38,727 bases of DNA from Pirellulales bacterium (GTDB taxonomy: Bacteria; Planctomycetota; Planctomycetia; Pirellulales; JAEUIK01): positions 1-38,727 of the forward strand of contig JAIBBZ010000043.1 in the NCBI GenBank assembly GCA_019694435.1. The letters are read 5' to 3'. Shown piece after piece: positions 24,821 through 32,477 of the stretch; positions within the stretch are counted from its first letter, which is position 1; each line of letters opens with the position of its first letter. The notes under the pieces are model-generated. The model did not search any database and was not told the DNA's origin. It saw nothing but the letters and a program-made list of their open reading frames with translations. The translations under genes were made by a program, and so were the position numbers.

Positions 24821-26260
24821 ATGCGCTCAATCGCCAAGCTGGAGTCGATCCGCATTCGGCTGACGCTGTGGAATACAGGCGTCTTGCTGCTGACGGTGCT
24901 CGTGGCGCTCTGGACTTTGCGTTGGGGATTGTGGCAGGTCGCCCGCGCAGAGACCGACGAGCTGATTCAGGACGATATTGGCGAGCTGTCGCTGCAATTC
25001 GAGCGACTCTGGCCCGACATGACGGCGATTCTCGAGGTCATGAACCGCAAGGCCATCGCACATGCTCATCGCGGCGTGTTCATGCAGGTGCTGGGTCCTG
25101 ATGGCCGCGTGACGTGGAACAGCGCGAGCACGCCCACCGCGCTGCGCAACCGCGGTCGCACCGGCATTCCCGGCGAATACACGATTTCGATCGGCAAGTA
25201 TCGCGTCGCGCGTCGGCAGCTCGGCTCGGCGAGTATGCCGCCGATGCGGATTCGGGTGGGCGCGACGCCGGAGCCGTTCGAGGCTCATTTTGCGCAATTG
25301 AACCGTGCGATGCTGATGGTGGGGTTGTTGATGGTATCGCTGTCTCCGTTGGGCGGTTTCTGGTTGGCCAACCGGGCGATCCGTCCGATGGCCGAGCTGA
25401 TCCGCGGTGCCGAGGCTTTGCAGCCGACGCAGCTCGAGCAGCGATTGCCGGTGCGACAGACGAACGACGAGTTGGATCAGCTGTCGCAGACGATCAACCG
25501 GCTGCTCGACCGGATCGCGGCGTATGTGGAGCACAACCGGCAGTTCGTGGCCAACGCGGCGCACGAGCTGCGTTCGCCGCTGGCGGCGATTCAGACGGCG
25601 GTCGAGGTGACCGGGGCGGCAGAGCGGACGCCGGAAGAGTACCAGGAGCTGCTCGACGAGGTGAGCGAGGCTTGCTCGCATCTGTCGTTTCTGGTGAACC
25701 AGTTGCTGCTGCTGGCGGAGAGCGACACGGTGGGCTTGCAGGGTTGCGACGAGCCGGTGGCACTGGACCAGGTGGTGCGGCGTTCGGTGGAGATCTTTCG
25801 CGCGGCGGCCGAGGATCAAGCGGTGACGCTGACGGCCACGGTGGCGCCGGACGTGTGGGTCAGCGGCGCGGCACAACATCTGCGTCAGGTGCTCAACAAT
25901 CTGATCGACAACTGTTTGAAGTACACTCCGGCGGGCGGCGAGGTGCAGGTGAGCCTGTCGCGCGACGATGCGCGTCAGCAGGCGGTACTGCGGGTGAGCG
26001 ACACGGGAGTGGGGATTTCTGTCCGGGATCTGCCGCACATCTTCGAGCCGTTTTACCGCGGCGACCGGGCTCGGTCGCGCGGGGCGAAGCAGAGTGGGAC
26101 GGGGCTGGGGTTGAGCATCTGCCAGGCGATCGTGCGGGAACACGGCGGCACGATCGAAGTGGCCAGCCAGGTCAATCAGGGCACCGCCTTCACCATCCAG
26201 TTCCCGGCGCTCGTACGGGAAGCACGCACGGTGACGGTGGAAGCAAGATCGAACTCCTGA
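24821..26260 (+). CDS. Sensor histidine kinase, second of a twin pair
   Basis: Read from ATG 24821 the product has 479 residues; TTG 24815 would add two. It has the same layout as its neighbour: first helix at about 17-36, outer sensor domain, second helix at about 162-184, HAMP, NAAHELRSPLAAI with the phospho-acceptor His (248 from this start) and intact N, G1 and G2 boxes. The sensor part is clearly homologous to that of the first kinase but diverged (for example ELIQDDIGELSLQFERLWPD against ELIQEDMLELSYQFEQLWPD), whereas the rest is identical up to the last 20 residues. The gap to the first kinase is 31 bases. It probably feeds the same response regulator, with a different signal or as a heterodimer partner. 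Confidence 0.92.
   Translation: MRSIAKLESIRIRLTLWNTGVLLLTVLVALWTLRWGLWQVARAETDELIQDDIGELSLQFERLWPDMTAILEVMNRKAIAHAHRGVFMQVLGPDGRVTWNSASTPTALRNRGRTGIPGEYTISIGKYRVARRQLGSASMPPMRIRVGATPEPFEAHFAQLNRAMLMVGLLMVSLSPLGGFWLANRAIRPMAELIRGAEALQPTQLEQRLPVRQTNDELDQLSQTINRLLDRIAAYVEHNRQFVANAAHELRSPLAAIQTAVEVTGAAERTPEEYQELLDEVSEACSHLSFLVNQLLLLAESDTVGLQGCDEPVALDQVVRRSVEIFRAAAEDQAVTLTATVAPDVWVSGAAQHLRQVLNNLIDNCLKYTPAGGEVQVSLSRDDARQQAVLRVSDTGVGISVRDLPHIFEPFYRGDRARSRGAKQSGTGLGLSICQAIVREHGGTIEVASQVNQGTAFTIQFPALVREARTVTVEARSNS
25244..26194 (+). repeat. 951-bp direct repeat, copy 2
   Basis: Copy 2 of the kinase-core repeat. Identity ends abruptly on both sides: before it the sensor sequences differ freely, and after it the C-termini diverge (ACCGTGCGA in copy 1, ACCATCCAG in copy 2). 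Confidence 0.9.
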
Positions 26261-26302
26261 GATCCGGGCCCCGGTGGCGGTATTGCTGCGATCGCTGCGC
26301 TA

Positions 26303-26323
26303 GCCCAAAGCGATGCGCTGGGC
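26303..26323 (+). other. Hairpin after the second kinase gene
   Basis: GCCCA-AA-GCG pairs with CGCTGGGC around the loop ATG, an 8-bp stem with a two-base bulge, 42 bases after the kinase stop. No T-run follows, so termination is uncertain. I see no gene in 26261-26511. Confidence 0.3.
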
Positions 26324-26511
26324 GTGTTCGATGTGAACGTCAACTCCCTCACCTCGCGCATCGAGCGATCGACACCGACCGCGCGGCCAACAGCGGCCGC
26401 CCCTCGACTGGTTCGTGCCGGCGTTCGAGGTTATGAAGGATTGTGTGGCGGCGCTGAGGAGCTTGCGCTGCCCGCCTGACCGGGCCGAGTGAATTCGATC
26501 TGGAGCCGCGA

Positions 26512-28185
26512 TTGGACCCCCGCGACGCGAACCAGCAAACCCCGTCCTCCCCGCATCGCCTCGGACCGAAATTGCTGGCCGCGGCGGTCCTGTTTGTCGC
26601 CGCGCTTGTGGTTCATCTGCCCGCGCTGCCGGGCGGCTTTTTTTGGGACGACTACGATTGGGTGGTCAACAATCCCAAAGTTTGCGCCGACGAAGGTCTG
26701 TACCAGCTGTGGTTTACCTGGAACCAGGGCGACTATTGGCCGATGCACTATTCGACGCATTGGTTCGAGTGGCGCGTCTGGGGTGAATGGGCGCTGCCCT
26801 ATCGCGTGCTGAACCAGTTGTTCCACGCAGCGAACGGCGTGCTGCTGTGGCTGTTGTTCGCCCGATTGCGCGTGCCGGGCGCCTGGTGGGCGGCCTTGAT
26901 CTTTGTCGTGCATCCCGTGAACGTCGAAAGTGTCGTCTGGATTTCGCAGCGCAAGACCGTGCAATCGACCGCCGGCGTATTGTTGGCGTTGTGGTGCTAT
27001 CTGGATTTTCTCGAACGCGGCGGGGCCCGGTGGTACCTGGCGGCGTGGGGCTGTTTCTTGCTGGGGCTACTGACCAAGTCGGCGGTCGTCATGTGGCCCT
27101 TGGCGATGCTGATCGTCGTCGCCTGGTGGCGGGGCCGAATCGTGCCGCGCGACGCCTGGCTCTGCCTGCCTTGGTTTCTGACGAGTGCCTGGTTCGGGGC
27201 CGTGGGCATGCTGATGAAACAGAAGCAGCCGGGGATCGAATGGGCTCGCGACGATACGTTCTTTGAGCGCCTGCTGATCGCCGGCAAGGCAGTGTGGTTC
27301 TATGCCGCCAAGGCTGTTTGGCCTCACCCCTTGGCCGTCGTGTACCCACGCTGGGAACTAGGGCAGATCGATGCCCTGGGCGTGATTGCCGTGGCGTCGC
27401 TAGTGGGGCTCTTGATCGCGAGTTGGCTCGCGCGGCGCACCTGGGGAGCAGCGCCGCTGACGGCGATGGGTTACTACCTCGTCAACTTGTTTCCAGTGCT
27501 CGGATTCACCGAGATCATGTTCATGCGATATTCGCTCGTGGCCGACCATTGGCAATATCTGGCGCTGCCCGGATTGCTAGCCCTGCTCGTCGGCGGGGCC
27601 GTTCTGCTGGGGCGCGAGCTGCGCCTGCCGCGGCCGCTGAGGATCGCCTGCGGCGGTGCCGTCGTCGGAGTATTGGCCTTGCTCGCCTGGCGGCAGTCGG
27701 CGGCCTGGGCGACCGAGGATCACGTGCCGATCTGGCGCGAATCGCTGGCCATCAATCCTCAATCCGAACTGCCGAATCTTCGCCTGGGATATGCGTTGGC
27801 TCGCCGGCGCGAAATGGTCGAGGCCGTCGAGCGCATCTGTCAGGCGGCGCGCTACTCGGTCCCGCCGTTACCGTGGGGAAATGCGCCCATCCAGGAAGAT
27901 GTCTGGCTGACGATCCGGCGCGAACCCTGGTATGCGCAGGCCCAAGGCGTTGATGATCCCGCACTGCGCGTCGCGCTGGCGCTGGGTACGGCGTACCTGG
28001 TGATGAATCAAGCCGGCTTGGCGCTGGCGCCATTGCAACAAGTCGCGCAAGCCGCACCCGAGAGCCCCGTGGCGCACTACAATTTGGCAATTGCCCTACA
28101 ACGCCTGGGTCGCGCGGCGGAAGCGCAAGTCGAGTTCGCGCGGGCGCGACAACTGGCCAAGACGTCCGCCCAGCCGCGCAAATAG
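26512..28185 (+). CDS. TMTC-like GT-C membrane protein with short TPR tail
   Basis: A 557-residue protein. I accept TTG 26512 because GGAG lies 6 bases upstream and no ATG or GTG precedes the first membrane helix in frame. After helix 1 (about 20-38) comes FFWDDYDWVVNNP (Asp46-Asp47), the acidic loop typical of TMTC/GT-C proteins, then VVHPVNVESVVWISQRK, the second family signature, and about ten helices to roughly residue 395. The soluble C-terminus has one or two TPR-like repeats (SPVAHYNLAIALQRLGRAAEA). It is expected to move a sugar from a lipid carrier to an outer-face acceptor. The next gene starts within a few bases to two dozen bases, so an operon with the two SGNH proteins is likely. 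Confidence 0.75.
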   Translation: MDPRDANQQTPSSPHRLGPKLLAAAVLFVAALVVHLPALPGGFFWDDYDWVVNNPKVCADEGLYQLWFTWNQGDYWPMHYSTHWFEWRVWGEWALPYRVLNQLFHAANGVLLWLLFARLRVPGAWWAALIFVVHPVNVESVVWISQRKTVQSTAGVLLALWCYLDFLERGGARWYLAAWGCFLLGLLTKSAVVMWPLAMLIVVAWWRGRIVPRDAWLCLPWFLTSAWFGAVGMLMKQKQPGIEWARDDTFFERLLIAGKAVWFYAAKAVWPHPLAVVYPRWELGQIDALGVIAVASLVGLLIASWLARRTWGAAPLTAMGYYLVNLFPVLGFTEIMFMRYSLVADHWQYLALPGLLALLVGGAVLLGRELRLPRPLRIACGGAVVGVLALLAWRQSAAWATEDHVPIWRESLAINPQSELPNLRLGYALARRREMVEAVERICQAARYSVPPLPWGNAPIQEDVWLTIRREPWYAQAQGVDDPALRVALALGTAYLVMNQAGLALAPLQQVAQAAPESPVAHYNLAIALQRLGRAAEAQVEFARARQLAKTSAQPRK

Positions 28186-28209
28186 CCCTTGCCGGTGATC
28201 GCGAAGCCC

Positions 28210-29451
28210 ATGATGACAGCAGCGAAACGTTCGAAGTCATCCGGCGTCGAGCCTGCGCGTTCGCGTCGCGCCTTTCGCTGGGTGGCCGTCGGCGGAGCGC
28301 TGCTAATCTCGCTGCTTGCGGCGGAGATCGTGCTGCGAGTATTCGACATTCGGCCGGAACGCTATGCACCGCCCCGTTGGGTCGGCTGGAATGGGTACGA
28401 GTTCGCGCGCATCCCGGGATGGGGGAAAGGCATCTATAAGAATGCCAGCCGCTATGAATCGCTGGGCGTCAAGACCGGAGAGCACGTGCCCGGCACGCGG
28501 TTCAAGGTGTTTTATGCGAGCAATCCGCGCGGCTATTTCGACGCCGATAACGGCCTCGTCTACCAGATCAATTCCCAAGGCCTGCACGGGCCCGAGGTTT
28601 CGGTCGCCAAGCCAGCCGGCGTGATCCGGGTGCTCGGACTGGGCGATTCGTTTACGTTTGGGCAAGGCGTGCGCGAGCCCGATACTTTCCTGCGCCAACT
28701 CGAGGGACTACTCAACCAGGGCCATGGCGGGGACGCCCGGTTCGAGGTGCTGAATGCCGGCGTTCAGGGCTACAACACCCGGGATGAAGTCGTCTATTTC
28801 GAGCGGCAGTGGCTGACGTTCGACCCAGATCTGGTGATCATCCAGTTCTATCTCAACGATGCTTATTCCGATTACACGTTTCTCAATCATGGCCAAACCC
28901 TGGGCATCTACCTGGAACAGAGCCGCGCCGCGAAGATCAGCCGCATCGCAGATCTGGCCGAGTACGCGTACCGGAACTGGCGGCTGCAACGCAATGTGGC
29001 CAGCTATTACCGTGCGCACTATTTCCGAGACGCCCGGCGGTTTCTCAACAACCCCGGCGACACGTCGGTCGACTGGCAGACCTCGCGCGATGCGCTTGCG
29101 CGTGCGGCCCAGTTGTGCCGCGAACGGCACATCGATCTGGTGCTGGTGATGTTTCCCGAGTTGTACCAACTGCGGCACTATCCGTTCGGCGAAATTCACC
29201 AATTGGTGGCCGACACGGCGCAATCGTTGGGCATTCCTGCGCTCGACCTGCTTGCCGATTTTCAGCGTTACGACGATCGCGATCTCTGGGTCCACCCTTC
29301 GGATCATCATCCCAACGAGCTGGCCCACGCGATTGCGGCCCGCCGTATCGCGCAGTGGCTCGCCTCGCTGCACCTGCCACGGCGCCACGCGGCAGCGTCG
29401 CCCGCGCCCGAGACGCCCAGCCCAGCCGCCACGCCCGAGGCCGGGTCATGA
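28210..29451 (+). CDS. Membrane-anchored SGNH/GDSL hydrolase
   Basis: From ATG 28210 the product has 413 residues; TTG 28189 or GTG 28195 would add up to seven. One N-terminal helix (about 24-44) anchors an outer catalytic domain. Block I is VLGLGDSFTFGQG (nucleophile Ser147), the Asn block is FYLNDAYSDY and the Asp/His block is VHPSDHHPNELAH (Asp365, His366 or His367). SGNH proteins of this anchored type remove or transfer acyl groups on carbohydrates. It lies between a GT-C-like gene and a second SGNH gene, whose ATG overlaps its TGA by four bases, so sugar acylation or deacylation of a surface glycan is a reasonable inference. The last 30 residues are Pro/Ala-rich. Confidence 0.78.
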   Translation: MMTAAKRSKSSGVEPARSRRAFRWVAVGGALLISLLAAEIVLRVFDIRPERYAPPRWVGWNGYEFARIPGWGKGIYKNASRYESLGVKTGEHVPGTRFKVFYASNPRGYFDADNGLVYQINSQGLHGPEVSVAKPAGVIRVLGLGDSFTFGQGVREPDTFLRQLEGLLNQGHGGDARFEVLNAGVQGYNTRDEVVYFERQWLTFDPDLVIIQFYLNDAYSDYTFLNHGQTLGIYLEQSRAAKISRIADLAEYAYRNWRLQRNVASYYRAHYFRDARRFLNNPGDTSVDWQTSRDALARAAQLCRERHIDLVLVMFPELYQLRHYPFGEIHQLVADTAQSLGIPALDLLADFQRYDDRDLWVHPSDHHPNELAHAIAARRIAQWLASLHLPRRHAAASPAPETPSPAATPEAGS

Positions 29452-31187
29452 ATTTGCACCGCGCCTCGAACAAAATGCCGCGCCCTGGGGGGCGTCGCCT
29501 GTTGGCGCGCGTGCTCTTGGCCTTGGGCAGCTTCGTCGTCACCTTGGCGATCGTCGAGCTGGCATTCCGCGTCTGCGGGGTCCGGGGCCATTACGAGCGG
29601 ATGCATGAGCACGTCTTCTTGCCGGCCACGAATGGTCCACGGATGTGCTCGCGCGGCGGGTATGTGCCCTTGGCCACACACCGGACGCTGTATTTCACCG
29701 ACCCGCGCGGCTACTTCGGCCCGGGCGCCGCGGTCGACCACCATTTCAATTCGGCCGGCTGGCGCGATCGAGAACGGGCGATCGCCAGGTCGGCCAGCAC
29801 GGTGCGCATCTTGGGTCTGGGCGACAGTTATCTCATGGGGCAAGGGGTACACGAGGCCGACGTGTGTCTCGGCGTTACCGAGGCCTGGCTCAACCACAAG
29901 GCACAAGACGTCGAGTACGAAGCGATCAACACGGGCATCTCCGGCAAGAACACGCGCGACGAGGCCGAAGTGTTGAGGCAGCGCGGCTGGGACTACGAAC
30001 CGCAACTCGTCGTATTGCATTTTGTGCCCAACGACGTCGAACAGGATTTGGCGCAAGAGGGCCCGTTGGTGGAGTTCTATCGCAACTACACCCGCTTGAT
30101 CCAATCGCCCGATCGTCTGTCGGCATACTCGTATCTCTGGTCCTGGGGACGGCAACGTGTCCTGCAGGAGGTCGTGGCGCGGCGCTATATCCGTGAGAGC
30201 GCCGCGTCGTTTGCCACGGATAGCGCGAAGTGGCAACACTGCCGCGCGGCGCTGGACGACATTCAGGCACAATGCCGCGAGCACGGCACGGCGTTGGCCG
30301 TGGTTTCTTTTCCTTTTTTTCACGATCTGGACGGCGAATACCCGTTTGCAGCGATTCATGAGCGGGTGGCCGAATACTGCCGTGGCGCCCAGATCGCGCA
30401 TCTCGATCTGCGAGCCATCTATGCCCGATTTCATGGCCCGGAACTTTGGGTGCACCCCACCGATCAACATCCCAACGAGCGAGCGCATGCCTTGGCCGGC
30501 GAGGCGATCGGGCGCTTTCTGTGGGAGCGCCGCGAGCAGCTCGGCATCGCCGCGCCGCGCCCATTGCAGCGATCCCCGGCCGATGTCGCGCGCATCGCGG
30601 CCGATGCGTGCATCGTGCAACTGGCCGGGATGCGTTCGGCCGGCGGCGACATCGTCAGCTTTGCCGGCCAGCCGCTTGGCGATGGCGATTTGCGATTGAT
30701 GATGGCCCACTGGGCAGCGCTGCCGAAGGTGCGCCGCCTGATGTTGGCGAGGACGCAGATTGCCGACGACAGCCTGCCGGTCCTTGCGGCGTTGCCGCAG
30801 CTCGAAGTGCTCGATCTGAGCGGGACCCGGGCAAGCGGCACGTCGATCCGTGCGCTGGCGCGACTCGAGGCCCTCACGGAACTCGGTCTCGCTGGCTTGC
30901 CGGTTGGCGACGACGATCTGGCCGCGTTGTCGGCGCTTGCGAGTTTGCGGACGATCAACCTGGCCGGAAGTGCGATCACCGACGCCGCGGCGTCGACTTT
31001 GCAGGGCTGGCCCCGGCTCGAGACAGTCAGCGTTGCGCATACGCACATGTCCGGCGCCGGTATCCGGGTGCTCGCCGCGATCAAGACTTTGCGCACCTTG
31101 GCCGTTTCGGCCAATCAATGCGATGCGCCCTTGCAGGCAGAATTGCGGCGGTCGCGGCCCGACTTGCAACTGGTCGTCGAACGGTAA
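29448..31187 (+). CDS. SGNH hydrolase fused to C-terminal leucine-rich repeats
   Basis: A 579-residue protein starting at ATG 29448, overlapping the stop of the preceding gene (ATGA). A signal anchor (about 19-42) is followed by an SGNH domain homologous to that of the neighbour: ILGLGDSYLMGQG (Ser127), NTGISGKNTRDE, HFVPNDVEQD and VHPTDQHPNERAH (Asp339, His341). From about 400 to 579 it has five or so leucine-rich repeats (LPQLEVLDLSGT, LEALTELGLAG, LASLRTINLAGS, WPRLETVSVAH). LRRs normally bind proteins, so the fusion suggests a hydrolase held on a surface partner. I do not know this combination as a named family. Its end lies 5 bases from the convergent PEP-CTERM gene. Confidence 0.78.
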   Translation: MNLHRASNKMPRPGGRRLLARVLLALGSFVVTLAIVELAFRVCGVRGHYERMHEHVFLPATNGPRMCSRGGYVPLATHRTLYFTDPRGYFGPGAAVDHHFNSAGWRDRERAIARSASTVRILGLGDSYLMGQGVHEADVCLGVTEAWLNHKAQDVEYEAINTGISGKNTRDEAEVLRQRGWDYEPQLVVLHFVPNDVEQDLAQEGPLVEFYRNYTRLIQSPDRLSAYSYLWSWGRQRVLQEVVARRYIRESAASFATDSAKWQHCRAALDDIQAQCREHGTALAVVSFPFFHDLDGEYPFAAIHERVAEYCRGAQIAHLDLRAIYARFHGPELWVHPTDQHPNERAHALAGEAIGRFLWERREQLGIAAPRPLQRSPADVARIAADACIVQLAGMRSAGGDIVSFAGQPLGDGDLRLMMAHWAALPKVRRLMLARTQIADDSLPVLAALPQLEVLDLSGTRASGTSIRALARLEALTELGLAGLPVGDDDLAALSALASLRTINLAGSAITDAAASTLQGWPRLETVSVAHTHMSGAGIRVLAAIKTLRTLAVSANQCDAPLQAELRRSRPDLQLVVER

Positions 31188-31192
31188 GGGCG

Positions 31193-32044
31193 CTAGTGCG
31201 AAGCGCGCCTGAACCGCCTGCAGCGAAGCCCCAGAAGGGCGCCACCGATCGCGAGAGAGATGAACGCGCTCGGCTCAGGAACGACGTGAAACGAGATCGC
31301 CAGTTCAGGGAAAGGAACGCCGCCCATGGCTCCTACGTCGGAGAGACCAAAAATCAACTCGTCGCCTTCAAGGAAGTGCCCCATCCCATCGGTGCGCGTG
31401 TCATACGACCAGGTCGGCATCCATCCGGTCAGTACGATGTCGGCGCCACGATGGGTGTCGATCAGGCCGATCCCCAAGGAGTTGAAGTGGATCTCGGCGG
31501 TCATGGGAAACGTATACATCGAAGCCATGGAAAACGTGTACGGATCGGCGATGGGATGGTCATTCATGCCGTCGAAGACCGCTTGGTTTGCCGCGGCACT
31601 CATGCCCATGTCGATCATCGTCGCCGGGGAAACGGGGGTTGCTCCGAGTTGAAAATCCTCCGTCATGTCATGGATCTCGGGGTGCGGGTCCGGACCTGCC
31701 CCGAACACGAGACTCGTCGATGCCAGGTTCTCGAGCTTGATGGTGACGTCGTCGATTACTCCCGGAAACGCCGGAATATGAAACCAGAAGAAGCTTCGGC
31801 GTTCAGGGGTGCGCACGCCGGCGACCGTCCCATAACCCACAAAGTAGTTTTGGTGGACCGGGTCGTTGTTGGCCAATCCTCCGTCGAGGTATCCTCCAAC
31901 CTGAAGTGGGGTGGTCGTGATAACGGCGGCCGCGGCGGACGAGCCGCTGGAAAGAGTCAGAGTGATGGTCAGGAAGGTCAACAGCAGTGAGTGGGTGTCG
32001 CATTGCGGATGGAAAAACGACAAGACGCTATACGGTCTTTTCAT
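31193..32044 (-). CDS. PEP-CTERM sorting-domain protein
   Basis: A 283-residue protein. ATG 32044 is fixed by GGAGG (forward 32051-32055) six bases upstream; longer in-frame starts have no support. It has a signal peptide (hydrophobic at about 19-40, ending SSAAAA), a beta-rich body of about 210 residues without a known catalytic motif, and a classical C-terminal sorting signal: VPEPS at 255-259, a hydrophobic helix and an Arg-rich end (RCRRFRR). Such proteins are processed by an exosortase and delivered to the outside, often in species with exopolysaccharide. No exosortase is encoded in the window. Confidence 0.85.
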   Translation of the reverse strand: MKRPYSVLSFFHPQCDTHSLLLTFLTITLTLSSGSSAAAAVITTTPLQVGGYLDGGLANNDPVHQNYFVGYGTVAGVRTPERRSFFWFHIPAFPGVIDDVTIKLENLASTSLVFGAGPDPHPEIHDMTEDFQLGATPVSPATMIDMGMSAAANQAVFDGMNDHPIADPYTFSMASMYTFPMTAEIHFNSLGIGLIDTHRGADIVLTGWMPTWSYDTRTDGMGHFLEGDELIFGLSDVGAMGGVPFPELAISFHVVPEPSAFISLAIGGALLGLRCRRFRRASH

Positions 32045-32477
32045 GAGGCACCTCCGCCAAGTACGAAGCAACGCTACCGTTGCATGTTGCAGTGCGCCCG
32101 CATTATGCATCCGTGTGTTTCTGTTCGCCAGCTTGGTTGTACGGATCTTCCGAAAGCGGTCAGGTGCCCCCAACTGCCCGGTCACGCTAAGCCTCTTGCA
32201 CGCTGGGATGACCGCATGACACTCCGAGGGTTTCACCGCGGGAGCCCGGCAATGACCCGAGGACCGGTTTGGGCATAGACGGCTTGCGTGCCGCTCTGGG
32301 CTTGCCGCCTGGGTGCAACGCCCGATGCGGATCAATATCGGGCAGCAGGGTACTCTTGAGCGTCGATCAAGACTCCGGCGCCCGATAGCGGATAGATTTG
32401 CACTCCGTCCAAGGTGCGTCATCCTGGCGGGCGAGCTAAACTCGGCCAGCGAGCAAGCCGTGGGAGACCAAAAAGTC
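32045..32477. other. Divergent intergenic region with a repeated GCCCGAT element
   Basis: No gene is seen between the PEP-CTERM gene and the large fusion gene. It must contain both promoters, but I find no convincing -35/-10 pair; a minus-strand CATAAT lies near forward 32107-32112 with a poor -35. The notable content is the repeated GCCCGAT motif described separately. Confidence 0.45.
32320..32393. repeat. Three GCCCGAT copies, two direct and one inverted
   Basis: GCCCGAT at 32320-32326 pairs with ATCGGGC at 32337-32343 around a 10-base loop (perfect 7-bp inverted repeat). A third copy, GCCCGATAGCGGAT at 32380-32393, repeats the first with one inserted base, exactly 60 bases downstream. Position 85-158 bases before the fusion gene suits an operator. 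Confidence 0.45.

Noticed and set aside
26261..26460. Readable peptide-like stretch after the second kinase (AALAQSDALGVFDVNVNSL in one frame)
   Set aside because: No start codon, ribosome site or recognised domain; it may be a gene remnant but I cannot support that.
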